Of a DNA stretch of 64,000 bases, positions 33,079 to 43,690 are shown one piece after another. A model generated the notes under the pieces. The model had not been told where the DNA came from. It did not search any database and worked only from the letters and a program-made list of their open reading frames with translations. Source of the stretch: Bactrocera neohumeralis (lineage: Eukaryota; Arthropoda; Insecta; Diptera; Tephritidae); NCBI RefSeq assembly GCF_024586455.1, contig NW_026089623.1, positions 10,264,204 to 10,328,203 on the forward strand, written 5' to 3'. Within the stretch, counting starts at the first letter, position 1. Every line of letters starts with the position of its first letter. A program made the position numbers and the translations under genes.

Positions 33079-34142
33079 TTTTATACTCTCGCAACAATGT
33101 TGCTAACGAGAGTATTATAGTTTTGTTCACATAACGGTTGTTTGTAAGTCCTAAAACTAAAAGAGTCAGATATAGGGTTATATATACCAAAGTGATCAGG
33201 GCGACGAGTAGAGTCGAAATCCGGATGTCTGTCTGTCCGTCCGTCTGTCCGTCCGTGCAAGCTGTAACTTGAGTAAAAATTGAGATATCATGATGAAACT
33301 TGGTACACGTATTCCTTGGCTCCATAAGAAGGTTAAGTTCGAAGATGGGCAAAATCGGCCCACTGCCACGCCCACAAAATGGCGGAAACCGAAAACATAT
33401 AAACTGTCATAACTAAGCCATAAATAAAGATATTAAAGTGAAATTTGGCACAAAGGATCGCATTAGGGAGGGGCATATTTGGACGCAATTGTTTTGGAAA
33501 AGTGGGCGTGACCCCGCCAACTACTAAGTTTTTTGTACGTATCTCGGAAACTACTACAGCTATGTCAACCAAACTCTATAGAGTCGTTTCCTTCAGGCAT
33601 TTCCATATACAGTTCGAAAATGGAAGAAATCGGATAATAACCACGCCCACCTCCCATACAAAGGTTATGTTCAAAATCACTAAAAGTGCGTTAACGGACT
33701 AACAAAAAACGTCAGAAACACAAAATTTTACGGAAGAAGTGGCAGAAGGAAGCTGCACCCAGGCTTTTTTTTTAAATTTAAAATGGGCGTGGCGCCGCCC
33801 ACTTATGGGCCAAAAACCATATCTCGGGAACTACTCTATCGATTTCAATGAAATTCAATATATAATATTTTGTTAACATTCTGATGACATGTACGAAATA
33901 TGGGTGAAATCGGTTCACAACCACGCCTTCTTCCAATATAACGCTATTTTGAATTCCATCTGATGCCTTCTCTGTATAATATACACATTAGGAACCAATG
34001 ATGATAGCGGAATAAAACTTTACAAAAATACGGTATTTGAAAAATATGTAAATGACGTATAATGAAATCTCGATTATCACTTTACCATGCGAGAGTATAA
34101 AATGTTCGGTGGCACCCGAACTTAGCCCTTCCTTACTTGTTA
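33079..34142 (-). mobile_element. HINE copy, full length
   Basis: Complete minus-orientation copy from the hairpin at 33079 to CTTACTTGTT at 34142. One of the best-preserved copies. The spacer 32697-33078 before it, after the gypsy relic, has no recognised feature. 34143-34805 after it is AT-rich; an ORF at 34643-34858 ends in a TATA microsatellite and shows no family resemblance. Confidence 0.82.
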
Positions 34143-35129
34143 TTTTATTATTTTAATCTGCAAGCTGCATAAATTACCTAAACGTATGGGGATACACTTA
34201 AAATACCGAAGCTCAAGATGCAACATTTACTGTAGTTATACCATAAAGATATTGCAAATTCAAAAAATTATTTCTTTAAGAAGCCTATTATTTTAAAAAC
34301 TTAGTTTGGAACTAAAAAAAATGGTAATTTTTTATGTAAAAAAACATACACATATTTTCATCGCTAAAACTGACTAAATCGCTTAGAGCAAACAAAATCA
34401 TACTCAAATTCCTAGACAAACACGGCATTTGGGAACGGGTGGTATTCCTGATCGCCGGCGTATAGCTAAATTCGGATATATAAAACGGGTATGTAGTTTG
34501 TGATTACACAAATTTATACTTAAAATATAGGAAAATGGGTATTATAATTATCTTTGATTTATATTACAATGAAAAATTTTATTTTATTGTTCAAAAGAAT
34601 TATTATATGTAATACCAAATTCTTCAACAAGAGTTATTTCGTTTGATCCACTCATTATCAAATATGATTTCCAATTTGTCTATAAATAAGTTAACTAAAA
34701 CGCTTAAAAATATATATCAAGAAGATATTATTAAATTTTTTGATAACAGCATTAAACTTCATTCTATAACCAAAATTGAAAATAGTATTTATAAATATAT
34801 ATATATCTATATATATAAAATTAAGTGGCAAAACTTCCTGTTCGCATACTCCTCCTAGACGGCTTGCCCGATTTCAATGAAATTTTCAGGGGTGATTAGG
34901 GTCTGTTTGGAGGGTGCACATAAGAAATTTAATGTGTGTATCATTGTACGTTGTGCAAAAAAAACAAAAAACAAAAAACGAAACAACTGGCGGATGTTTA
35001 CAATTAATAAAAAACATTGACATCGCATGTTGATCGTTTTTGCCTGTCACTCGTTCTTTCTATGGATGACTGTCAAGCTAACAAGACATACAGAACGTAA
35101 GTGTTCCGAATGCACTGAGTGTATCAAAA

Positions 35130-35430
35130 AAAATGTTTCAACATTGTGTGTATTTTTCTCAGATTTCAACATGATTAACATTCTGCGTACAACACAAAGC
35201 AAGTGAGTATTGTTGTTGTTTCATATGTGATGCCATGCGGTTCGATTGTCGCTTGAAAATGCGCGGTGTGTGTAAAAAAAAGTGTTTCAACATTGTGTGT
35301 TTTTTCCAGATTTAATTCCTTCGATTTGCTACATTTATTCGAACCGATTTTGTGCTTTCTGCTGACCGTGCAACACACACAAAGCAAGGGAGTATTGTTA
35401 TTGTTTCGTAAGTGCTTCCATGCGGTTCGC
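35130..35430 (+). repeat. Imperfect tandem duplication in the Helitron 5' region
   Basis: Two related blocks, about 35130-35241 and 35275-35430, share AATGTTTCAACATTGTGTGT or its variant, a CAGATTT step, ACACAAAGCAAGTGAGTATT or its variant, and CCATGCGGTTCG. They lie between the 5' end and the coding relic and may be leader repeats or a slipped duplication. Confidence 0.65.
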
Positions 35431-35576
35431 AAATACACTGTTGGTGGGTCTTATTGCATATGCGTGTGTGGGTAAAATACATAGTTTAAGATGTAGTTTT
35501 AGGTTAATTTTTCCATTTTTATTTATGTACTTCAAATATGCATATTTTTATTTATGTACTTCAAATACGCATACTC

Positions 35577-37669
35577 TAGCACGAGCACCGGGGACAACAC
35601 TAACTACCTTTTTCGAGTTGTGTGAAAACGATGAATTTGCAAGAACATTGCTATATTCCGAAATACCACAATATTTCACTTGCAATCCATCATCGAAAAC
35701 ATTTCAACGACGAAAGCAAGGGGAGCGTGTTGACGGTTATCCAAATGTCCGTAAAACCGATGCCATAAGACGCATTTACACCATCCATCCGAACAACGCC
35801 GAATGTTTTTATTTGCGTCTGCTATTAGTCAACGTGCGCGGACCAAGATCATTTGATGATTTGAAAACGTTTGATGGTCAGTTGTGTGCGACGAATCGTG
35901 AAGCATGTTAGCGATTGCATTTGTTAGAAGATGATATGCATTGGGACACCGCACTTCATGACGCATCACTCACATCTCATCCAAAACAAATACGCGTACT
36001 ATTCGCCATAATAATATCTACATGCCTTCCGTCAAATCCGCAATAACTGTGGAATAAGTACAAAGACTGCATGACCGAGGACTTATTAATTTTGGCGCGT
36101 AATCGAGCATCGGACGCAGACTTGCTATATACATACATTACAAATGTATAATTCTGCTTTGATATTGGTTGAAGATCTGTGCCTTACAATTGCGAATAAG
36201 GCATTAGCGCAACTTGGCATTACTGTGCGCAGTCATTGACCATGAGCTTCAACGTGAACAACAATACGATTGCAATGAATTGCGTGCTTTCATACAAGCT
36301 AACATTACCAAATTGAATATTCAGAAGAAAAATGCTTATGATAAGATTATACGAGCGGTTGACAATAACGCCGGTGGATTCTACTTTCTTGATGCGCCCG
36401 GTAGTACAGGGAAAACGTCTCTGATCTCTTTGATTCTTGCTACTATACGGTCACAGCAGAAAAATGCGCTGGCAATTGCTTCGTCAGACATCGCTGCTAC
36501 TCTACTTGATAGCGGCCGAACAGCACATTCTGCGTTGAAATTACCGTTGAACATCCAAGTCGTTGAAACACTAACGTGCAACATATCGAGGAATTCAACA
36601 ATGGCAAAAGTTTTGCGAGGAGCTGGAATAGTTATATGGGATGAGTGCCCAATGACTAACAAAAAGTCATTAGAAGCATTCAATATAAGAATGCAAGATT
36701 TACGCCAAAATTTTTGGCGGAGCATTAGTCTTATTATCCGGCGATTTTCGGCAAACTTTGTCAGTCATTCCTCGATCAACTCCTGCCGATGAAATAAACG
36801 TATGTTTAAAATCGTAAGTTTTGTGGAGACATGTTCAAAGGCTGACTCTTACCATCAACATGCGAGTCCAATTGCAAAAGGATCGATCCGCAGCGGCGTT
36901 TTCGAAGCAGTTGTTGGACATTAGCGAAGGCAGAATACCAATCGATGATACCGGTTTGATCACATTGCCGAACAACTTTTGTACACTTTTACAATCGAAA
37001 GAAGAACTGATTGAAAGTGTATTTCCGAATATTGTTCAACACTATCAACGCCACGATTATTTAAGTGAACGCGCAATATTGGCACCGAAAAATGTACACG
37101 TCAACGAAATCAATTTTGCCATTCAAGAAAAACTGCCAGGAGAAGCTACAACATATATGTACATCGATTGATAGCGTTTTAAATCAAGATGAAGTAGTCA
37201 ATTATCCAACTGAATTCTTGAATTCTTTGGATCCCCCCGGTCTGCCACCGCATCGTTTGGTCCTGAATGTCGGTTCACCCATTATACTTCTACGAAATCT
37301 GAAGCCACCGACTTTGTGTAATGGCACAAGACTTTCAGTGAAAAATTTTGGCCAAATTTGAGTGAAGCAACAATACTAAATGGCAAGGCAGCAGGTGAAG
37401 TTGCACTCTTACCACGCATTCCCATGATTCCAACGGACATGCCGTTTAAATTTAAGCGCTTGCAGTTCCCAGTACGTCTTGCCTTTGCGATGACCATCAA
37501 CAAATCGCAAGGGCAAACGTTTCAAGTGTGCGGCGTCAATTTGGAAGAACCGTGCTTCTCCCACGGCCAATTGTTCGTCGCATGCTCGAGAGTGGGAACA
37601 CCAAGGTGCTTATTCATTTACGTGCCAGGTGGAAAAACCAAAAATGTTGTATACCAATATGTTTTATAA
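35577..37669 (+). pseudogene. Helitron Pif1-type helicase relic
   Basis: It starts within the post-Rep segment (TTLTTFFELCENDEFARTLL, then YPNVRKTDAIRRIYTIHPNN and FYLRLLLVNVRGP). A stop follows after TNREAC at 35911, with the frame continuing as LLEDDMHWDTALHDASL. The helicase core is open from 36214: Walker A reads APGSTGKTSLIS, where the family has Gly instead of the first Ser. Walker B is VIWDECPM, and LDSGRTAHSALKLPLN and LTINMRVQLQKD follow after a frameshift near 36710. The C-terminal motifs are VVNYPTEFLNSLDPPGLPPH and RLAFAMTINKSQGQTFQVCG, ending at 37669 with KNVVYQYVL. The protein family unwinds DNA for rolling-circle transposition. At least four frameshifts or stops make this copy dead, though most of the helicase is still readable. 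Confidence 0.9.
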
Positions 37670-37780
37670 ATGTTTTATAAATAAGTAACAGTTTTACAAC
37701 AATAAATAAAACACTAAGTAAAAACCCTTAAGAGTTTTAATCGATTAAGGTGTAGCGAAACGCACAGGGTAACAGCTAGT

Positions 37781-38275
37781 AGTACTATAATATATAAACA
37801 ATTATTACAGCATTTTCGTTTTACGCAACCCGTTTTGACCTCTCGCCACGCTTATTCACCAGAGGTGGCTATGATGTTTTTATTGTACACTTGGGGGGTA
37901 GGGAGGGACTGTGAATGGACACTCCCTTGTATCATGGTAAACGATCGCCATCGAGACAACACACCACCGGTTGAAAAAACTTGCAACATTTACATATTAT
38001 TTTTGTTATATTAATTTGAATTCAAGCTAATAAAATGTTTGTGCATATTTCAAAATATCGAAAGTCGTCTAAACAAAACAAACGAAATTGTTTTCTTTTT
38101 TAGGGTTAATTTCAGACGTCAAAGATTTGTCAGGAAATTGTAAGCGTTTGAGCTTTTGAATTTACGCCAGTGTAAAGTACAATATTCAAAAATCGCACAA
38201 ATAAAAGTTCATCAATTTTATTTCATTCAAATATCTTCAGTTTTCCTTAAAACTTCTTACTCCCATAGCTTATGT
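37781..38275. other. No recognised feature
   Basis: AT-rich with a short G-rich run (GGGGGGTAGGGAGGG near 37893). It shows no coding or transposon signature that I can name. Confidence 0.4.
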
Positions 38276-38740
38276 ATATAGTAGATCGTTAACAAAATTT
38301 CGCCATTCGAGCATTCTGGCATGTACTATTTCGCTATCTGCTTAATTCTGCAATATATCGTCGACTCGATTTTGTTCAAGCATCCGTGTTTGTTACCCTG
38401 ACGTCCGCGGGAGCTCGTTTTGCGGTACTAGGTCTAGGATGGTGTTAAGTTCTGTGCTATCCGATGTTTTCGTCTTCAAAAATTTCCGTTGTCGAAATCT
38501 GATAAGCCATCAGAAACAAGGATATAAGGGTATCCCAATCTTTTTGATATTTTGCAAAAATTTTCCTCAATAATTTGTTCTAAAGTTCGCAGATGTATTC
38601 GGTTATTTACGTGTTTTCCTAGTATACAGTTTCTAGCACATCTCTTGAATTAAAGCTGATCCCAAATTCCTTTCTTCATCACAACGTAATTCCATTGGAA
38701 CACCAAATTCCGATACCCATTTGTATGAAACCTTATCTTA
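38276..38740 (-). pseudogene. Ty3/gypsy integrase relic
   Basis: The minus strand reads WVSEFGVPMELRCDEERNLG then SALIQEMC from about 38735 and resumes after stops as RKIFAKYQKDWDTLISLFLM then AYQ near 38530. These are the core motifs around the second catalytic Asp and the following helix of Ty3/gypsy integrases. The remainder down to 38276 is too damaged to follow. It lies downstream, in element order, of the gypsy fragments at 39965-45420 and may belong to the same insertion, but its family could differ. Confidence 0.65.
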
Positions 38741-38914
38741 AATGGTTTGTATCGTGAGAGTTCACTTTAATATTACGTGAATTGAATTTTCTTTATTATA
38801 TTAATTTTCCAAATCTATCCCTTCAAGCCAAATGTAACACATATCACAAACATATGTACATACATGAATAATCACACAGTTCTTGTTAAAAAATAACTAA
38901 ACATCTAAATAAAT

Positions 38915-39067
38915 TGCAGTATCATCTAAAACTAAGCGCGATAGATACAGGGTTATATACTATATATATAAAAGTCCAGGGTGACGAGAAAAGTTTAAAT
39001 CCGGTTGACTGTCTGTCTGTCCGTCCGTCAGTCCGTGCAAGCTGTAACTTAAGTAAAAATTGAGATA
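38915..39067 (-). repeat. HINE fragment, diverged
   Basis: It contains ATCATCTAAAACTAAG, the AGGGTTATATACTATATA block, a CTGTCTGTCTGTCCGTCCGT microsatellite and GCAAGCTGTAACTTAAGT. The terminal hairpin and 5' part are missing. Confidence 0.7.
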
Positions 39068-39305
39068 TATTATATATTGGAAATTATTTTTGATTAACAT
39101 TTAAAGACGACTTAAAAAGAACGCATGGTTACTGGATGGAAGGTGTACTCATTGCAATTTTTCTTTGACACAAGTTAGAATGCTTAAATAATAGTTTTAC
39201 ATTATATAAAGATGTGGCTAGCATGTTACAATGAATAAATAAAATAATATGATGTGTAGAAAACAATGATAAAGTACAGTATTCAATTCACATATTTATT
39301 TTTAG

Positions 39306-39533
39306 CTATTTTTTTTCTTTAAATGGGTTTTTATATTTTCTTACATTTTGGTTTTTAAATTTAAAAAAGTGATGTTCTTTGCCATCTTCAGTTTTAATAA
39401 GACTAAATTTTTTGTACGGATTACTCAACTTGTCTAGTATCTTCATCGATACTTCTGCATTTACAAAGATTGTATCAATATCTTTTCCACGACGGTTTTT
39501 ATTTAAATTATAGATTCTTCGATCTTTATTCAT
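39306..39533 (-). pseudogene. Unidentified basic ORF, possibly a gypsy pol tail
   Basis: A 75-codon ORF, rich in Lys, Arg and Asn (RRIYNLNKNRRGKDIDTIFV then NAEVSMKILDKL, NPYKKFSLIKTEDGKEH). The pattern of a basic stretch, an Asp-x-Ile-Phe-Val strand and an Asn-Pro-Tyr-Lys-Lys turn is reminiscent of the C-terminal end of Ty3/gypsy pol. Its position and orientation fit the surrounding minus-strand gypsy fragments. I cannot place it firmly. Confidence 0.35.
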
Positions 39534-39537
39534 TGGA

Positions 39538-39962
39538 GGATCATGGCTTGGTTGTTGCTAATTCTGACGCTTCTGGTCGATCGCTTGCTTCAAGCGGTCT
39601 CGTTGTTCGCAGTAGATGGTAGAATTAAGCGTCTGGTCATATGGGAGTAGCTCATAGAGAATGATTTCCTTCCAATTCCACCAAACACACAGAAAACCTT
39701 CCTCGCATCAATCCCGCCTTGGCCACTGTTTGCGACGATTCACCGGCCTTCGCATGATATTGTCGTATGTGATCCATTTTTCGTCGCCAGTCAGCATCCG
39801 CTTGGGTCGGGTTCTCGGTACGTCACTTCCAATCAATGAAATGTCATGTCTCACTGGACAATCGATAGAGATAGCAGATTCTTACGCACCAGTCGACATA
39901 AAGATGGCGCCACCAGGGGGCGCTAGATTCAAAAAGTCCTCTTTACTTTGGAACGCACCTTA
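39538..39962 (-). pseudogene. Mariner fragment with one terminal repeat
   Basis: On the minus strand the piece begins with AAGGTGCGTTCCAAAGTAAA, a mariner-type terminus, followed by about 100 bases of leader. It then jumps into the middle of a transposase: GDEKWITYDNIMRR, then after a frame change GFLCVWWNWKEIILYELLPY and LNSTIYCEQRDRLKQAIDQK. The N-terminal third and everything past the second half are missing. The protein resembles the mellifera-type mariners, as does the copy at 54392, but it is a different element because the terminal repeats differ. Confidence 0.75.
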
Positions 39963-39964
39963 TA

Positions 39965-40140
39965 TGAATTTCAGGATACTTATAGGATTTAACATAGATG
40001 AAGAGTTTTAATTCTATGTTTTATTTTATGAGTAAAGGAAAGTTTATCCACTTCTTTATGAAACACAGCTAAACATTTTTCTAATTTATTTAATTCCTCC
40101 GAGTTTAGCTACTCAAGTCTTAATATTCAATAACTATTAC
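39965..40140 (-). pseudogene. 17.6-like gypsy fragment (protease-RT linker)
   Basis: Nucleotide sequence is closely similar to 48478-48660 of the larger gypsy copy, for example TTTTAATTCTATGTTTTATT and ATGAGTAAAGG. It ends exactly where the RTE begins. It represents the pol side of a gypsy copy whose gag side lies at 43226, beyond the RTE. Confidence 0.7.
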
Positions 40141-43100
40141 TGGAGGATGGAGTCATGTGTAGAAGTTCACGCAAGTGAGGAAAGTTCTCTGATCGCCATT
40201 CACTTGGGAGTGGCCAGAAACGATTCTTTTACACATGGCTCAAGCAGCTCACTACTTCCGGTCTTTGACCAAGTATCCTCTGGGTAGCCTAAGAACATCC
40301 GTTCGAAGACGAGCTAATGTGAGAAGGCGAAACATCCCCTACATAGGGTTGTGCGCTGGGTTTGGGACCCGCCACGTAAAAAAAAACACCCCAGTGAAAG
40401 GAAGCAACAAGCCTCGGATGAGAGACCCCCCTTTTGATGACGACCATGGCAAACGAAATAAGGACTACGATTTGAGGGCATGCACCTGGAATGTCCGGAC
40501 CCTTAATTGGGAAGGTGCCGCTGCCCAGCTGGTTGATGTCAATCGCGAAAATAAAGGCTGACATCACCGCCGTCCAAGAAATGCGATGGACGGGACAAGG
40601 ACAGAGACGAGCAGGTCCTTGTGACATTTACTACAGTGGCCATATAAAGGAGCGCAAGTTTGTTGTTGGATTCGTGGTGGGAGAGAGACTTCGTCGCCGA
40701 GTACTATCATTCACTCCGGTGAATGAACATCTAGCTACAATCCACATCAAAGCGAGGTTCTTCAACATATCGCTGATTTGCGCCCACGCCCCGACGGAAG
40801 AGAAGGACGAGGTGACCAAAGATGCCCTGTATGAGCGCTTGGAGCGCGCTTATGAGAGCTGCCCCCGCCACGATGTCAAAATCGTGCTTGGCGACTTTAA
40901 CGCCAAGGTGGACAAAGAAGGTATCTCTGGCACTACGGTCTTTAAATTCAGCCTCCATGACGAAACTTCCCCAAATGGGTTGAGGCTGATTGGCTTCGCC
41001 GGGGCCCGAAATATGGTTATCTGTAGTACTAGATTCCAGCATAAAAAGATTCATCAAGCTACCTGGGTGTCTCCGGATCGAAAAACTACCAACCAGATCG
41101 ATCATGTTGTGATAGACAGAAGACACATCTCTAGTGTTTTAGATGTGCGTGCGCTCCGAGGCCCTAACATCGACTCGGACCACTATCTTGTTGCAGCTAA
41201 GATTCGCCCCCGCCTCTGTGCAGCAAAAACGCACGCCAACAAACACAAGGAAGGTTCGACGTCGAGAAGCTGCAATCACAACAGACAGCCGAACGATTTT
41301 CTACTCGGCTTGCACTCCTGCTCTCTGAGAGCACTCGTCAACAACTCGGTATAAGAGAACTGTGGGACGGCATTTCAAATTCCTTACGTACAGCTGCAAC
41401 CGAAACCATTGGTTTTCGGAAAGTGCAAAAGAACACGACGAGGAGTGTCGTATCGCAGCGTAGAGAAACAGGCTGCCTACCTCGCAACGTTACGATCGAC
41501 CGCAACACGTGCGGTATGGGATAGATACCGAGAGTTGAAAAGGGAAGCGAGACGCATTTGTAGACAGAAAAAGAAAGAGGCTGAAATGCGTGAGTACGAA
41601 GAGCTTGATAAGCTGGCCGACAGGGGTAATGCTCGAAAATTATACGAAAAAATGCGGCCGCTTACAGAAGGTTTTAAGACCGGAGCATACTCTTGTAGAA
41701 CCCCCATCGGTGATCTAGTGACCGATGCCCAGAGCATACTTAAATTATGGAGGGAACACTTCTCCAGCCTGCTGAGTGGCAGTGAACGCACAACGCCAGG
41801 AGAAGGCGAACCCGACTCCCCAATCGTTGAAGAAGTTCGAATAGCAATTGCCCGCCTGAAGAACAACAAAGCGGCAGGGGCCGACGGATTGTCGGCCGAG
41901 CTATTCAAACTCGAAGGCGGAGAACTGATAAGGAGATTCTTTGTAAAATATGGTCGGACGAAAGCATGCCCAACGATTGGAATTTAAGTGTGCTATGCCC
42001 AATCCATAAAAAAGGAGACCCCACAATCTGCGCCAACTACTGTGGGATTAGCCTCCTCAACATCGCATATAAGGTTCTTTCGAGCGTATTGTGTGAAAGA
42101 TTAAAGCCCACCGTCAACAAACTGATTGGACCTTATCAGTGTGGCTTCAGACCTGGAAAATCAACAACCGACCAGATATTCACCATGCGCCAAATCTTGG
42201 AAAAGACCCGTGAAAGTAGAATCGACACACACCACCTCTTCGTCGAAGCTGCTTTCGACAGCACGAAAAGGAGCTTCCTCTATGCCGCTTTGTCTGAACT
42301 TGGTATCCCCGCAAAACTAATACGACGTTGAGCAACACGAAAAGCTCCATCAGGATCGGGAAGGACCTCTCCGAGCCGTTCAATACCAAACGAGGTTTCA
42401 GACATTGATATCATCGGCCTCAACACCCGCGCCGTTAGTTCTGCTTTCTCCAGGCTGGACAAGGAAGCACAGAGAATGGGTCTGGCAGTGAACGCGGGCA
42501 AGACGAAATATCTCCTGTCATCAAACAAACAGTCGTCGCACTCGCGAGTTGGCTCTCACGTCACTGTCGACAGTCATAACTTTGAAGTTGTAGATAATTT
42601 CGTCTATTTAGGAACCAGTATAAACACCACCAACAATGTCAGCCTGGAAATCCAACGCAAGATTGCTCTTGACAACAGGTGCTACTTCGGACTGAGTATG
42701 CAATTGAAAATTAAAGTCCTCTCTCGACGAACAAAAGCTAAACTCTATAAGTCGCTCATAATTCCCGTCCTGCTATATGGTGCAGAGGCTTGGGCGATGA
42801 CAGCAACCGATGAGTCGACGTTGCGAGTTTTCGAGAGAAAAATTCTGCGAAAGATTTATGGTCCTTTGCGCATTGGCCACGGCGAATATCGCATTCGATG
42901 GAACGATGAGCTGTACGAGATATACGACGACATTAACATAGTTCAGCGAATTAAAAGACAGCGTCTACGCTGGCTAGGTCATGTTGTCCGGATGGATGAA
43001 AACACTCCAGCTCTGAAAGTATTCGACGCAGTACCCGCCGGGGGAAGCAGAGGAAGAGGATGACCTCCACTCCGTTGGAAGGACCAAGTGGAGCAGGACC

Positions 43101-43225
43101 TGACTTCGCTTGGAATATCCAATTGGCGCCACTCAGCGAAAAGAAGAAACGACTGGCGCGCTGTTGTTAACTCGGCTATAATCGCGTAAGCGGTGTCTAC
43201 GCCAATTAAGAAGAAGAAGAAGAAG
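40141..43225 (+). mobile_element. Near full-length RTE-type LINE
   Basis: It starts with GGAGGATGGAGTCATGTGTAG, which also starts three other copies in the window and is the likely 5' end. It ends with (AAG)n at 43225. Of the copies here it is the only one with both endonuclease and RT in order. It sits between two different parts of a gypsy element rather than at a simple insertion site. Internal deletions remove parts of the RT. Confidence 0.87.
40460..43180 (+). pseudogene. RTE endonuclease-reverse transcriptase polyprotein, broken
   Basis: AP-type endonuclease: LRACTWNVRTLNWEGAAAQL (Asn), then a one-base insertion near 40547, then ADITAVQEMRWTGQGQRR (Glu), SLICAHAPTEEKDEV, IVLGDFNAKVDKEG (Asp, Asn) and NIDSDHYLVAAKIRP (SDH). 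The linker and RT follow from 41409, with a frameshift near 41935 after KLEGGEL, NDWNLSVLCPIHKKGD, and LIGPYQCGFRPGKST without the stop seen in the arm copies. Two deletions follow. One is near 42330; the other, near 42404, removes the segment from QGFRQGD through the catalytic YADD. The C-terminal part 42476-43063 is open and ends at RGRG with a TGA replacing Arg. The family nicks target DNA and copies its RNA in place; this copy cannot. Confidence 0.85.
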
Positions 43226-43690
43226 TTTCATTTTTTAGTTTGATAACATCCTTCACTTTACAAACTTCTCAATTAATCTCTTCGCATAGTAACTTAACAT
43301 TATTTTTAAATTTAATATTACTTATTTCTAAGATTAGTGTTGAAACTGCCGTGTGTTCTCCGAATTCATCTATAAGTAACTGCCTCAGCGTTATCCAATC
43401 TGGTGGTTGCTCTCGCCTAACCACGTCCAATGCAGCGCCTCTGAGTATTTTTATGACACAGTGTAGATAGAATACTTGCGTCTCTTCCGATATAACAGGA
43501 TCTGTGGCATGATCGAGTCAACCCCTTGAATAAAGAGTGCCAAGTAGTTTCGATCACCATCAAATGGTTGAATAAGTTTGATGTTTCGAATCGCCATTTC
43601 TCTGGTTTCTCCCTCCATTTTGTTGTTTGCCTCTTTAATTTTAATTGATTTCAAAATTAGGCTTAGTTCGTCCACTTCTTCTTCCATAAA
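43226..43690 (-). pseudogene. 17.6-like gypsy gag fragment
   Basis: The minus strand begins MEEEVDELSLILKSIKIKEA and continues with IKLIQPFDGDRNYLALFIQG, a typical start of the gag capsid in the 17.6/297 group. After a frame change it reads RREQPPDWITLRQLLIDEFG and TAVSTLILEISNIKFKNN. It stops at the RTE junction at 43226. The related copy at 51310-51410 preserves the same downstream region. Confidence 0.7.

Larger units (their letters stand above)
34806..37779 (+). mobile_element. Helitron with both ends, Rep region deleted
   Basis: The 5' end TCTATATATATAAAATTAAG at 34806 starts with the canonical TC and is followed by a GCCCGATTTCAATGAAATTT block common in insect Helitrons. The 3' end has a small hairpin (GTGTAGCGAAACGCAC) followed after ten bases by CAGCTAG, matching the canonical CTRR end at 37779. 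The flanking bases are A (34805) and T (37780), the expected A-T target without duplication. At about 3.0 kb it is roughly half of a full autonomous element: the zinc-finger and HUH nickase region is gone, but the helicase region remains. Confidence 0.88.

Noticed and set aside
34643..34858. 71-codon ORF before the Helitron
   Set aside because: AT-rich, runs into a TATA microsatellite and the Helitron 5' end; no motif.
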